Origin: Malachius bipustulatus
Taxonomy: Eukaryota > Arthropoda > Insecta > Coleoptera > Melyridae
Assembly: GCA_910589415.1 (NCBI GenBank)
Contig: OU342633.1
Span: forward strand, 55,980,404 to 56,044,403
Length of the DNA stretch: 64,000 nt
Direction: 5' to 3'
The position numbers and the translations under genes are program-made. Shown here piece by piece: positions 20,783 to 32,033 of this stretch (the stretch's first letter is position 1; every line of letters begins with the position of its first letter). The notes under the pieces were generated by a model, which saw only the letters and a list, made by a program, of their open reading frames with translations, did not search any database and was not told the DNA's origin.

Positions 20783-22639
20783 GTGGGATTATATTATGAA
20801 AGGGAAAACGATATAAAAATATCAAACGACCACTGGAAATTATTAGTTTATAAAGATCTATCTTTAATATACGATGCATTTAATCACAACGAATTAATTC
20901 TAGATACGCTCTCGCAAAGTTTATACTCCCCCAATAATTCTCATGAACAGAACTCCTTTGCGATCTCCATGAGAGCCCACTACAAGACGCTAGATGCAGT
21001 TTCTAGCCGAATTAATTATCTTTTCCGAAATGTAATGCTCGAGACACCTAAGAGATCCAAACGAGGCATTTTAAATGGACTCGGTTCAATTTGGAAATCG
21101 ATAACAGGTAATCTTGATGCGTCCGATGGCGAATATTATAATAAATGCATAGACAAGCTAGAAAAAGATGACGTTGAAATACAAGAGCTATTGCGAAATC
21201 AGATCCAAATCGTGTCAGCTACTATCAAAACCTTCAATACTAGTGTCAGAAACTTGCAAATAGACGAACAAACTCTTAATGAAGATTTAGTCCAGATACA
21301 GCTTGCCATAGGCAACTTTTCAGATGAAAAGAGACTTCTCGAAAAGCAAATCAATCTTATCGGTATTTGCGAAAGTTTACTAGAATCATATGTCTTAATC
21401 GAGAGCGAACTCAAAGACATTACCGAAAGCCTTACATTTGCAAAACTTAAGGTTCTTCATCCTTCCATAATAAAATCAGATGAGCTTATGGATCAGCTTG
21501 TTTTAATTTCAAAATCTTTAGAACATAACAACTTACCTGTGCAGCCTAATTATAACAACTTGCCAAAAATTATAGATGTTATTAACCTTGAAGCGTTCCA
21601 GACCGATAAAAGATTAGTCTTTATTTTACAAATTCCATTAGTTTCAAATGAATTATATTCAACCTATCACTTATATTCTATTCCTACAAGAGGTGTGACC
21701 ACAGATACATTTCATGCAATTCTACCGGAATCAAAATACATAGGGTTGTCAAAGGACAACAGACAATACTTACGTTTAAGTAACATAAACCAATGCCAGG
21801 AGATAGACGATAATACATCACTCTGCAAAAATGTAGTCCCACTATCTGTAGAAAATCCCCCATGCGAAATCGAATTGATTGCGAAACTCTCCACAAACAA
21901 TTGCAAGCCTGTCGTCATGCAATTTGAAGACTACAACTTAATTAAACTAAAGAAGAACAAATGGATCGCTGTCATATCAAATCGACTCCCAATTGTCTCC
22001 ACCTGCCCGACCGATGCTACCAGAACTCAAATTATCAAGCAGAGTTCAATAATAACAATGCAACCAAAATGCAGTGCCTACGTTGGAGCCACGCAGTTGT
22101 ATGCAGAAGAAGACAAGTCATCCAACTACTCTGAAAACGACATCATCCCTCAAGTTCCTTTCGATTGCTGCGAGGGCATTAAGAAAAATGATCCCATCAA
22201 GTTAAAAATGATCAAAATTAACAACATAAACCTAGATGAACTAAATACCGCCTCTCACAAACTTGCGGAACAAGAAGACATGTTAAACCAACTTGGTAAA
22301 CAGTCCTTTGCAACGAAACATCTGGGTACCTTTGCCATTCTAACAATCATTGCATTCTCTCTCATCCTCACTTGGTGGTGCTGCCGTAAATGCGGAATAC
22401 TACGTCATCTTATTGGGTACTTCAAAAGTTCCGGTTCTGACGATGATGGAAACGATAAAAGACCAGGTTGCTGTGCACAAATCTTTAATTACTGCAATGT
22501 ACAGTCACCAGTTACTAGACGCCATTCAAGCAGAACCTCGATTCACGCCCTAGATGAAATATCGTTCCAACAAGAAGTAACCCCATTATCGACGAACGCG
22601 ATGCCACGCAAGACATCACACTCATCGAGGAAATTCTAA
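20783..22639 (+). CDS. env: Errantivirus envelope glycoprotein (618 aa from first listed codon)
   Basis: This is an Env of the type related to baculovirus F proteins. It is a membrane fusion protein that lets some gypsy-like elements move between cells. A furin-like RSKR site lies at residues 91-94, followed by a Gly-rich, hydrophobic fusion-peptide-like start. A transmembrane segment lies at about 515-533, followed by a Cys-rich and charged tail. The interior is helical with several Cys. The listed first codon is GTG. The frame is open back to at least 20724, where GTTGTTGCAG looks like a 3' splice site, so the start and signal peptide probably come from a spliced 5' exon. The ORF is intact. 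Confidence 0.9.
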   Translation: MGLYYERENDIKISNDHWKLLVYKDLSLIYDAFNHNELILDTLSQSLYSPNNSHEQNSFAISMRAHYKTLDAVSSRINYLFRNVMLETPKRSKRGILNGLGSIWKSITGNLDASDGEYYNKCIDKLEKDDVEIQELLRNQIQIVSATIKTFNTSVRNLQIDEQTLNEDLVQIQLAIGNFSDEKRLLEKQINLIGICESLLESYVLIESELKDITESLTFAKLKVLHPSIIKSDELMDQLVLISKSLEHNNLPVQPNYNNLPKIIDVINLEAFQTDKRLVFILQIPLVSNELYSTYHLYSIPTRGVTTDTFHAILPESKYIGLSKDNRQYLRLSNINQCQEIDDNTSLCKNVVPLSVENPPCEIELIAKLSTNNCKPVVMQFEDYNLIKLKKNKWIAVISNRLPIVSTCPTDATRTQIIKQSSIITMQPKCSAYVGATQLYAEEDKSSNYSENDIIPQVPFDCCEGIKKNDPIKLKMIKINNINLDELNTASHKLAEQEDMLNQLGKQSFATKHLGTFAILTIIAFSLILTWWCCRKCGILRHLIGYFKSSGSDDDGNDKRPGCCAQIFNYCNVQSPVTRRHSSRTSIHALDEISFQQEVTPLSTNAMPRKTSHSSRKF

Positions 22640-22659
22640 TTCTCTATAATTTCCAACTT

Positions 22660-22669
22660 CGCCGGGAGG
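22660..22669 (+). other. Polypurine-type tract before the 3' LTR
   Basis: CGCCGGGAGG directly precedes the 3' LTR start TGTTATGTG. It is a short purine-rich plus-strand primer site, less A-rich than in many retroviruses. Confidence 0.6.
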
Positions 22670-22755
22670 TGTTATGTGTGAAAACATTAACGTGTATGCG
22701 CAAGAACAATAATTAGTTATTATCAAGTAGAATTATTATTAATTTAGCATATTTA

Positions 22756-22904
22756 CGCCGGTATTCACAAACGATAATTTCCTAAATAATTACGTAATCA
22801 ATTATCCCCATCTCATTCTATTGCAAAAAAACTGCATATCTCCATCTCACTCATTTAAATAATTACGTAATTATTTAGGAAAATATCGTTTGTGAATACG
22901 GGCA
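22756..22904. mobile_element. MITE, TGCCCGTATTCACAAACG family, copy 2
   Basis: The ends are CGCCGGTATTCACAAACGAT and ATCGTTTGTGAATACGGGCA. It lies in the errantivirus 3' LTR, with TA on both sides. The empty site is visible in the 5' LTR (CATATTAAGACTC), so this insertion is later than the provirus. There is one extra T at the left junction. Confidence 0.9.
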
Positions 22905-23122
22905 TAAGACTCATAGAATTATGTATTCAAATTTAGTTCATCATTAACATTCGTGAGAGTCCTCTTATAAACAAATTTGTTACTCCTTAACAAAGTTTGT
23001 TGTTGAACAAACACATTTCTTAAATATTTATCTGGTCGTTGCCTGCCCGCACCCTGTTTGATGCAATATACTATAAACTTCCTTTGAAAGGGTCTAGCAG
23101 CCATCTACCAGATTAAAACAAC

Positions 23123-25153
23123 TGTGACAGGCCGCCCCGGGGCTTGGGGAAAACTTACGTAAGTCGGCGGAAATTCTTCTCGGGCGCCAGATTTTTGTGA
23201 GGGTTTACTCCCTGGGGAAAGTTCTCGCAGCGTTTTCCCTGTGCCTGATGCACAATGGTACTTTCTTAGTACTCTTGTCCCTAGGGTAGCTCGTGGAGAA
23301 AGGAAAATGCCAGGGGTCGGCTTAAGTTATCACCAGATTGAAGGAACTAGTCAGGGCGATGTTCTTTACGCACCTACCTGGTAGACTGGCACTTCACGGA
23401 GCTAAGCTGTCGGCGAGATAACGGGGGAAATGACATAGACTACGACTCAAAATATTAACAAGTTTATTTTAATTAACAATAAAAATGAGACACAATTCAA
23501 ATTCCCTTTTGAACAACTCATCAACTGGTAGGTACTTACGTGCACAGATTAATGAACGGTATATTCAGATTAAAGAAAATAATCACAGTCATAGCTCCAG
23601 GAATAAATACAACAATCGGTCATATGTAGGTACTTACGTGATCAAAAATAATCATACGATATCATAAAAAAATTACATACGGGTCATAGGGGTATAAATG
23701 AAACACAGATCAATCTTTATTGTGGGTACACAGCTAGTAAAAAAAATACGATTAAATGAAATAACTCGGTGATCGAAATAAATTAGGTGGGTACCTACCA
23801 GTATAAAGTCGGAACGAGCGACGGGTAAATTCCCCGAGCGGCGGTGGTACGTCAAATTAAGAACAGCAAACAAGGAAGAAAAGCCGGCGAGCCTTGCGTG
23901 CGTGTATGAGCGTGTGTTCTATGTGTGCCTGAATCTGGGGCCAGGCTCCAAGAACACCGGATCACTTCCGTGTGCAACGGGCTAGGGTTAACTTCCCACC
24001 GAGCGTCCGGGGCCAGTGGTCACCGCGCCCAAGCAAAGAACGGTGGGTAGAAAACCGCAACTCCCCCGGAAGGTCGTTGTACAGGAGTCGGCCAACAGAG
24101 AGAGGACTTTCAAATTCAAGTGGGTTGTCGTAGGTGAATGTGGGGTGTAAGGCTCGGCTTTATTACAATTATGAACGTACCTTGTTTTTGCGAAGCGGTG
24201 TGGTATCGGACGGTTCGGTGACGTCGCGGTCTAGACACTGCACGGGGAACACGGTGAAACAACGGATGGTGGGACACAACACCGCAAGGAAACTGTCCAC
24301 AGACTATCTAAATAACTCACGACTACTACTGTACTAGTCAATCTAATAATTCCCTATAACTACACCGGTCACAACCCTCAAACTACGGACGGATGCGAAG
24401 TAATAAATTCAGAACTGAATCTCGACTAAGTGCTACACAAGTTGCGGACACACCAATAATCCAGAAACGATCCGGTACGGACGAAGAAGTGACCGAGAAA
24501 ATAAGCGACGACCAAGTGAGAGATCTCGGAGGGCTCTGCTACCTTTTATAATAAATGATGACATCATCTATCTTCAAATGGCTAATCGGCGCGTTTTCAT
24601 TGGTTGTAATTGAGAAAATGATTTCTAGAAATAATAATAAACGTCGATACGAAGTTGACTTTTTGCGGGATGCAAAAACTGCAATCGCCTGATTTGTATT
24701 AAATATTTACCTCTGGTTTGTATTTATTTCGCGTGTTTACGGACGCAAAAAAATCTATTGGATGAAAATTCCCATCGCTTCTAAAGAATAAAAATAATGC
24801 TCGACTGAATTAAATAAAACCAGAAAACAGAAATGTTATTATAAATTTAATAATTCCTGCCGCGATCTCACGGCGTAGGTAGGTAGGTAGGCAATCGGCT
24901 ATCGCAAGCGACAGGTTCACGGCACCCGGCCAGCGGGGTTCCTGGAAACACGACGACCGGATAAAGTCTTTCCTATTCGACATCTATTTATTCAATAATC
25001 TATCACCGGATTTTTCTCAAGATAAATTTTAGAACTAGCAACAAGAAATACCAATCATTCTGGGCCTGAAATTACCCACCTCTTATTAATTCAAAAAGGA
25101 GAAAACCATAATTGTGCCTAGTAAAACGGAGCAATTTTCATTGCTTCGTTACA
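23123..25153. mobile_element. BEL/Pao-like solo LTR (2.03 kb) in the errantivirus LTR
   Basis: It starts TGTGACAGGCCGCC and ends TTCGTTACA, a TG...CA unit. CAAC flanks it on both sides (23119-23122 and 25154-25157), and a 5-bp ACAAC reading is also possible. The 5' LTR gives the empty site, so the edges are firm. The element is more GC-rich than its surroundings and has only short open frames and a TAGGTAGG run near 24875. No gag or pol is present, so it is a solo LTR left by recombination. The start and length resemble BEL/Pao LTRs, but without an internal region the family is an inference. Confidence 0.75.
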
Positions 25154-25460
25154 CAACTTTATTCTGTATTTAATTATTTATGTTATTGATAATTTATTGT
25201 CATTTCTTACTAACCAGTTGCATGCATCAGGCACTTCGTGCCTACGTGACTACCCTACAAGGAGGGTTGGCTCCCATATGTATCCTGTACAATGTTTACA
25301 TCAAGAAGTTATAAATTCTCTTACGCACTCGATGTACAGTCAGTAGTTGTTCGGCTTTACCATCTTATGCCTCTCTCGATGAAATTATAGTTTGTAATCG
25401 GAACTTAATAAATATTAGTTTTTTAAAAAGTGAATTTTATCTTGTGAAACCTAAAAGAAG

Positions 25461-25489
25461 TGTCACTTCACCTGTTTTTAACTAAATAA
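25461..25489 (+). other. Possible host exon, right part
   Basis: The frame that is cut at 14452 would resume here and encode SLHLFLTK before a TAA at 25487-25489. An ATTAAA motif follows near 25583. See the left part at 14400-14452. This is tentative. Confidence 0.3.
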
Positions 25490-25620
25490 TGTTTTCTAAA
25501 TAGGACAAATATTTTCATAAATCATAATTTTCTGGTAATATTTATTTATTCTTTTTAATTTGAACTTTATTATCGCATTTTCTAAATTAAAGTGAAATAT
25601 CCTGTATAATACCGACAATA

Positions 25621-26479
25621 TACAGGGTGTCTGCTTAAGGCTGGCCACTGGCTATATCTCGGAAACTAATGGGCCTATAACCTCAAAATAAAAAATTTCC
25701 AGACATAAGTGATAACGAGAAATTCAATGAAAATATTTTAAAGATGGCCGCACTTCCGGAAATACCGGAAGTTGACACCTACTTCATTATTTTAACGGAA
25801 ACACCCTGTAAAATATTATATTTTTTAAATGTCTGACGAAATCGAATACAGGTGGTTTTCACCATTGGAATTTAGATTGAGCGGTTTACGAGCTATAAAC
25901 AAGCGAAAATCGAAAATTTTCAACTTCAAAGCAGTGTAGAACTAGAACGGATCAAGATATCTAAAAACGGTTTACATGTCCCTATCTTAACTTTTGACAT
26001 AGTACTCTTCTATGTGGTTTAAATTTTAATACAGGGTGATGAAAAATCGGATAATTTTCATCACCCTGTATTAAAATTTACTCCACATACTGGGATAAAA
26101 CGTGAAAAGTTAGGATAGGGACATGTAAACCGTTTTTGGATATCTTGAGCCGTTCTACTTCTAGACTGCTTTGAAGTTGAAAATTTTCGATTTTCACTTG
26201 TTTATAGCTCATAAACCGCTCAATCTAAATTCCAATGGTGAAAACCACCTGTATTCGATTTTTTCAGACATTTCAAAAATATAATAATATACAGGGTGTT
26301 CCTGTTAAAATAACGAAGTAGGTGTCAACTTCCGGTATTTCCGGAAGCGCGGCCATCTTGAAAATATTTTCATTGAATTTCTCGTTATCACTTATGTCTG
26401 GAAATTTTTTATTTTGAGGTTATAGGCCCATTAGTTTCCGAGATATAACCGGTGGCCAGCCTTAAGCAGACACCCTGTA
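25621..26479. repeat. Foldback element F (TACAGGGTG...CACCCTGTA)
   Basis: Left TACAGGGTGTCTGCTTAAGG, right CCTTAAGCAGACACCCTGTA. The arms are near-perfect complements over about 420 bp each. The symmetry centre at about 26047 reads AATACAGGGTGATGAAAAAT then ATTTTCATCACCCTGTATT, so the terminal motif is repeated at the loop. Internal copies lie near 25796 and 26292. Confidence 0.95.
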
Positions 26480-28378
26480 TATAGTGCAAAGTATGTTTAT
26501 ACAGGCCGCCAAAAAGTTCGCACTATACGGGAAAATTTAATTTTCATCTTTTTTTAATTTTTTTTTTTTGTAAAACAAATATTATAAACAGAAGCTGAAG
26601 CTATAGAAGTGTTGCAGGGATGAACCAGTCTATAAAACAAAAACACTGCTAAAGATATTTTGTTCAGTCTGGCAACAATGCAAGTGGTCTAATAATTCTC
26701 AGGTAAGTAGGTGCTTGGATTAAGATTAAAGCACAGTATTTTGGTGGAATTGGTATCCTCCGATAGATAGAGCTTCTTTGTCGAGCGGCGCCAATACTCA
26801 AGTCTATTTGTCTATTGAAGTTGGAATGCTAATAGAGATATAATTGGAAGCAGTTGTTGGGATATTTCTTTACAATGCATGGTAGCTTAAAGAATTCCTC
26901 TGCATAATACAGGGTTACCATAATGTTACCTGATATGTGCATTTCTTAAAGTAAAATCCTTATCGAAAAAAAGGTTGTCTATTTTCCAAATACGAGTTTT
27001 CTAAAATTTCTTACAATAAAGAACAATTTTATACACCTACACAATCGGAACGCCCTTTAAATTACATATTAAAATTTCAGATTTCTTGAGAAAATTCTTT
27101 GAGGGGGCGGGGGGGTGGGGAATGACCCCTAAGCGAGGGGCCGAAGGAATTTTTGTTTACGCTCGATTGTTGGCAATAAAAAAAACCAACCCTTTTTTCT
27201 TATTTTCAACCCAAGAGTTTTTCTTTTGCCCCTAACTTTTCTAGTACGGCAGTGCAAAAATTAGCATTGTGGCAGCTCATTTTAAACTGTCAATGTTTTC
27301 TACATAAAGAAGATAGGTAGGTACTCTTGGTCAAATACCCACTTTAATGTGAACTGTTTTCGAGAAAACCGGCATTTTATGACGAAAAACAAAAAAGTGA
27401 CAAAATGTTTTGTTGTGGACAAAAACATGTTATTTTTGATAATTTTTTCTTATGATTTGTTTCACTGCTCCATATATACAGGGTTGCTCATTAATGCGTA
27501 GTAACTTTTTATACTAGAATTCAAAAAAAAAAAAACTCATATGCCGCTCCACCAAGTACGATTTGCCCTACTTTCTAAAAATATTTTTGTAATATACAGG
27601 TGGTCCTTTTATAAAAGCACAACATCAACTTTGTTATTTCAAATACGAGGGTTTTCATTTTTTTTCAACGTTTGGATTGAGATCTAATTTCTGAGTAAAA
27701 TGACATAATGTTGTCTTCACCAACTCTCCCGGTTTGTGCGCTATATCAATTTAAAAAAAAAAAACAGATATAAGCGTCTAGAAAACTAATAAAATCATGT
27801 CGTTTTTCATTATTATAAAAATTATCGCATCATGCACCAACAAGGAGACACATGAAGATGTTTATAGTTTATTTATGTATCAATGGAGTTATGAGGATGT
27901 TAATTACAGAGGGCAACATATTGCAATCCCGAGGGACGTTAGTCCTGAAGGATTGTTAAGTTGCCCGAGGTTGAGGTTATTAACATCCAAAATAACTCAC
28001 GTGATACATAATTTATTTTATTTCATACAAAATGAAATATAAAAACCAAATCTGTTGGCTTTTAAAATTAAACGATGAATGTTTTTAATAATTGAGTAAG
28101 CATGATTATTGATTACTATGATGGATATATCAACTGAAAAGTTTGTAGAAAATGACATATGAAATCCAAATATTCAACCAACAATGCAATAACAAAACCA
28201 ACATCCAATGCGTTACCAGAATTAAACAAATAAGTAATAGAGGGAGTTATGGATTCATAACAGTCCCAATTAAGGGAGTTATGAATATGTTTATATAGTT
28301 ACGGTAACCAAGCGTTTATCTAGTTATAATGTATTATTAGTATGAAATAAAATATCTTTTGGGAAGTTTAATTTTTTA
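26480..28378. other. Non-coding interval with single TACAGG ends
   Basis: Isolated TATACAGG-type ends occur near 26501, 26908, 27478 and 27594, but I could not find their partners. They may be truncated foldbacks. A G-rich run lies at 27100-27120. An open frame of 81 codons (27797-28042) has no recognisable motif and I do not call it a gene. Confidence 0.45.
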
Positions 28379-28515
28379 TACAGGATGTTCAAACGCCAGC
28401 TACGAACTTTGAAGATTTCGAATCGATTTTTATTGTTTATTTTAAATACAACTTTAAACTTCAAACAGCGACAAACTTCAGGGGGTGATTCTACATAAAA
28501 AAATTATGACAATTA

Positions 28516-28679
28516 AACCCTATGCTGCAACAACGTTGTAGTTACTTATATTCATTAATTAACATTAATGTATTAATGTTTGTAAGCTGATATATTATAT
28601 TGGTTCACAAAAAAACGTTTATTCCGACTTCCCGCAAAATTTACTTTTGGCACTTCCAACGTTGTTGCAGCACAGGGTT
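28516..28679. mobile_element. Short MITE in the left arm of H
   Basis: Ends: AACCCTATGCTGCAACAACG on the left, and CGTTGTTGCAGCACAGGGTT on the right. It is about 164 bp. The right arm of H lacks this segment, so it is a later insertion. The target duplication is unclear. Confidence 0.75.
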
Positions 28680-29306
28680 CATAATTATGATAAAAATTAT
28701 TAGTTTGCTATATGAACGTATGTGCGCAAATGCTTCGTTTCCCAGATACAGGATGTTATAGGTTTACTTAAAAAGTAAAAACTGACGATTTGCTCTGAAA
28801 CCGGTCGAGATATGCAAATGAAAATTATTGGATTTTAAGAGGTTGCGCATTTTTTGTCATGCAATTAAGAATTTTATGTTCATCAGTGCACAATGCATAG
28901 GGATATTTTTTTTAAGAAAAAAAAAATGGTACGCCGCTGAGATTTTTTATAGCAAACTGCTGTCATTATTTTTTGATGCAGAATCACCCCTTAAAGTTTG
29001 TCGCACTTCTTTACTAATAACACCCTGTATATAGAGGGTGTTAGTAAATAGTAAAAAAATAATGACAGTTTGCTAAGTATGTGCTGGCGCAAACGCTTCG
29101 TTTTCCGACATACAGTTTTTTTTTATTATTATTTATTGCTAATAATATAATTCGATAATTGAATTAGTTCAATGAATCTGGTTCAATGAATACCTTGATC
29201 ATTGAAACAGAACAATGACACAAAATAACACTAATAAAAATTTAAATAAGCGCGAAACTACAACAAATTTTGAAAATGACCTTCAGACTTTTTTTTATGT
29301 TCTTTA

Positions 29307-29863
29307 TACAGGGTGTTCTACAAGCTCTATGACAAACTTTGACAGATGGTAGGTTGCTTGATTTTAAACGTATTTTTTTTAATAAACATAGGTCCGATTC
29401 GTTTTTGTTTAGAAGTTACAAGCATTTAAAAAATCGTAATTTTTCAAGTTCAAGGCCCTGTAAAAGTAAAACGGTTCAAGATAGAGAAAAACGGCTTACA
29501 TGTCCCTATTTTAACTTTTCATGTACTATCCAATGATGTAGATGAAATGTTTATACAGGGTGATAAAAAATTTGAAAAAATCTGAGATTTCTCCACATTT
29601 ACAAAAATAAAAGAAAGTACAAATGTTTCTATACCATAGGATAGTCCATAAAAAGTTAAAATAGGGACATGTAAGCCGTTTTTCTCTATCTTGAACCGTT
29701 TTCCTTTTACAGGGCCTTGAACTTGAAAAATTACGATTTTTTAAATGCTTGTAACTTCTAAACAAAAACGAATCGGACCCATGTTTATTAAAAAAAATAT
29801 GTTTAAAATCAAGCAACCTACCATCTGTCAAAGTTTGTCATAGAGCTTGTAGAACACCCTGTA
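29307..29863. repeat. Foldback element I (TACAGGGTGTTC...GAACACCCTGTA)
   Basis: Left TACAGGGTGTTCTACAAGCT, right AGCTTGTAGAACACCCTGTA. The arms pair over about 250 bp each and the loop is near 29590. The inner arm block (GATAGAGAAAAACGGCTTAC, then ATGTCCCTATTTTAAC) is shared with elements K and L, but the outer arms are not. The two open frames in the arms are mirror images. Confidence 0.92.
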
Positions 29864-30289
29864 TATTATTATTTTTTGCATAGAAATGGCGCCCCATACG
29901 AAAACTAGACAAGAAAGATTTTTTATCACAAATTGAACTAGAAATTAAAAAATGATTTTTAATTTAAAAAATCTCAGTGGCGTACTATTGTTTGTTCTAA
30001 AAAAAATGATATCATTACCCGTATGCGCGCCATTGATGACCATAAAATTCTTAATTGCATGTCAAAAAATGCGCAAACACTTCCTGTTAAGACCCACCAA
30101 ATTTCATTTTTTGCATTATGTTGACCGGTTTCAGAGCAAATAAATAAATCGTCAGTTTTTAAGTAAAATAACACCCTGTACCTATCTGGAAAACGAAGCA
30201 TTTGCGCACATATGTTTATATAGCAAACTGTCATTATTTTTTCATTTACAATCACCCCCTGAAGTTCTCGCCTTCCTTTAACCGAGTGT

Positions 30290-30635
30290 ATTACTACTTT
30301 TTTTTTAATTTAAATTTTTCTGTTGTCCCTTTTAAGTGCCTGTTAAATAAGTGTGATTATTATTAATTATTGTTATAATTACTAGAAATAAATTATAATT
30401 AATTATAAGTGTAATTATTATTCATTTTCATTAATACCTACCTACCTACATCTATCTATAAGTACATATTTACATCTTTAGAGATTTATCCCCTTGTTCC
30501 TATTATTGTTAGAATAATAGTCCACAAAGTGCTGGTCGTGGTTAAGATATTACAGCAATAGCGCTTTGTTAAAAGAACATAAATTAGGTAATATAATGCA
30601 CACAAAATGTCGCCGAAACCCGAAACCCCAGCTGG
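30290..30635. other. AT-rich interval, no gene seen
   Basis: Poly-T, ATTATTAATTATT-type low complexity and CTACCTACCTAC-like runs. No feature is supported. Confidence 0.5.
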
Positions 30636-30643
30636 GTAGGGCT

Positions 30644-31635
30644 AGAGTCCCTCGATATATAAGAGTCTGGCCATACGCGGTCATGTTTCTGATTGGTTAG
30701 CCGCCTCGGCGGCCATTTTTATCCTTTTAGCTCCGGCGAGTGCCATAAGATTAGCATTAGCCGGCCTCGAAAATGTCTACTAATTAATTTTTTTCATCGA
30801 ATTGCATATACCTATAAGGCTGCAAATAATGCCTGGTCGTTGTGCAATTAGTTATTGTTGCAATAGTGAAAAAAAAAATTAAAAATATACTTTAAAATTC
30901 AATATAAAATTAAAGAAACTCGCTTTAATCTAATACTTCCAGATATATTTTATCAAAAGTTAGAAAGAATAATGAACATTTTACTGAATCATTTATAAAA
31001 TAATGAAATGCGAAGTTGAATAGATTTTAGATGGTTTTAGTACTCCGTTTAGTATTATTGGGATGCTCGAATTACATAGAACCTGTCTAATAAAGAACAA
31101 ACCTGACCGCTTCACTTCTAAAAACTATATACATATTTATTACCCTTCAGTATATTACCCTTTAGGATTTTTAGTCCGTGAGTCCAATTATATTTAAATT
31201 TATTACTGCAAGCTTTAAAACTTAGGTAGGTACTTATTTACGTAATAAAAACTCATTTTTTTTTTAAATATCGCATAATATTATATAAAATATCTATTTA
31301 CATTTTCGTATTGAGGGATATTTATTGTTAATGTTGCTTGGTTAATAAATGAAAAACCTCACTTTTGAACTTGACTACATTTAACATTGTTTTGAAGAAT
31401 ACGCAGTAAATCAAGATAAATCAAGAGATAATGTGGAAACGATTTTACAAGATCCTTTAACATTCCCATAGTCACCATCAAAAAAATCACTGTATAAATA
31501 ATATGCAAAATAACGCGTATTTTAATTGTTTTAGTGCTAAGCGCCTATCTCATCAATGCATTTTTTCGGTGAAACAGGATAAACATGGCTGCCGCAGACC
31601 GTATGACCAGACTCTTGTATATCGAGGGACTCTAG
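30644..31635 (+). mobile_element. P-like element remnant, 992 bp, 8-bp TSD, THAP-like start
   Basis: The left end AGAGTCCCTCGATATATAAG and the right end (CTTGTATATCGAGGGACT then CTAG) are inverted over about 35 bp. The 8-bp GTAGGGCT flanks it (30636-30643 and 31636-31643). An 8-bp GC-rich duplication fits the P superfamily. A short coding start near 30830 reads MPGRCAISYCCNS, like the first zinc ligands of a THAP domain, the DNA-binding finger of P transposases. The frame then breaks in a poly-A run. The rest of the transposase is missing. Confidence 0.55.
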
Positions 31636-31643
31636 GTAGGGCT

Positions 31644-32033
31644 AGCAGGAGGATGGAGTGTGAATGAACTGCCGCTGGTCCCAGCGAGCGTAGGAGAACG
31701 GAGACACGGATTTCATGTGGCAACGCTGAGAGCCTGTCGACTCAGAGCAAGCAGCGAGAGTGGAGGGGGGCCAGCGTAGGGGTAAAACCGTCGCGATTCC
31801 GCAGTTTAACCATCCTCTTATCCCTTATCATTCTTTGATTTGATAGCATCGTATCGCAATTACAAAAAAAGTTGATGTTTTAAAGCTTAGCATTCGACAA
31901 ATCTTGAATTTATTTGCACCTGAAAGTTAGTTGTTTGTATTTATTCCCATTTAGATTTAGACCGCTGACTGTAGGTGAGCTGTGTGGTAAGATAAAAATA
32001 CCTAATAAGCAAAAAAATTTCATCTAATCAGAA
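31644..32033. other. Upstream region of the kinesin gene
   Basis: This interval holds the 5' flank and probably the 5' UTR. An in-frame TAA (32025-32027) lies two codons before the ATG. A patch near 31660-31800 is richer in G and C than its surroundings. No TATA box is obvious. Confidence 0.45.

Larger units (their letters stand above)
14453..25456 (+). mobile_element. Complete errantivirus (Ty3/gypsy with env), 4-bp TSD GAAG
   Basis: Order: 5' LTR (14453-15052), tRNA-Ser-type PBS, gag, pol in the -1 frame, env, purine-rich tract and 3' LTR (22670-25456). The target duplication GAAG lies at 14449-14452 and 25457-25460. The 3' LTR is enlarged by a MITE and a 2.03-kb solo LTR. Without these the provirus is about 8.8 kb. 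The three ORFs have no stops or frameshifts that I can see, and the two LTRs look identical by eye apart from one base beside the MITE, so the insertion is very young. The env fusion-protein type and the PBS resemble the 17.6/297/ZAM group known from Drosophila. Confidence 0.95.
22670..25456 (+). repeat. 3' LTR of the errantivirus, interrupted twice
   Basis: The segments 22670-22755, 22905-23122 and 25154-25456 together reproduce the 600-bp 5' LTR. The first interruption is the MITE at 22756-22904. The second is the BEL/Pao-like solo LTR at 23123-25153. The flanking GAAG is at 25457-25460. Confidence 0.95.
28379..30289. repeat. Foldback complex H with a foldback inside
   Basis: The left arm (about 28470-28930) pairs with the right arm (about 29905-30289). 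Examples are AACTTCAGGGGGTGATT with AATCACCCCCTGAAGTT, and a GCGCAAATGCTTCGTTT block with AAACGAAGCATTTGCGC. The element at 29307-29863 sits between them, and a MITE at 28516-28679 sits in the left arm. The outer left end is TATACAGGATG. The right end is degraded. Confidence 0.8.

Noticed and set aside
27797..28042. 81-codon open frame
   Set aside because: No motif, no neighbouring exon, and composition like the surrounding AT-rich DNA. I could not support a function or a gene model.
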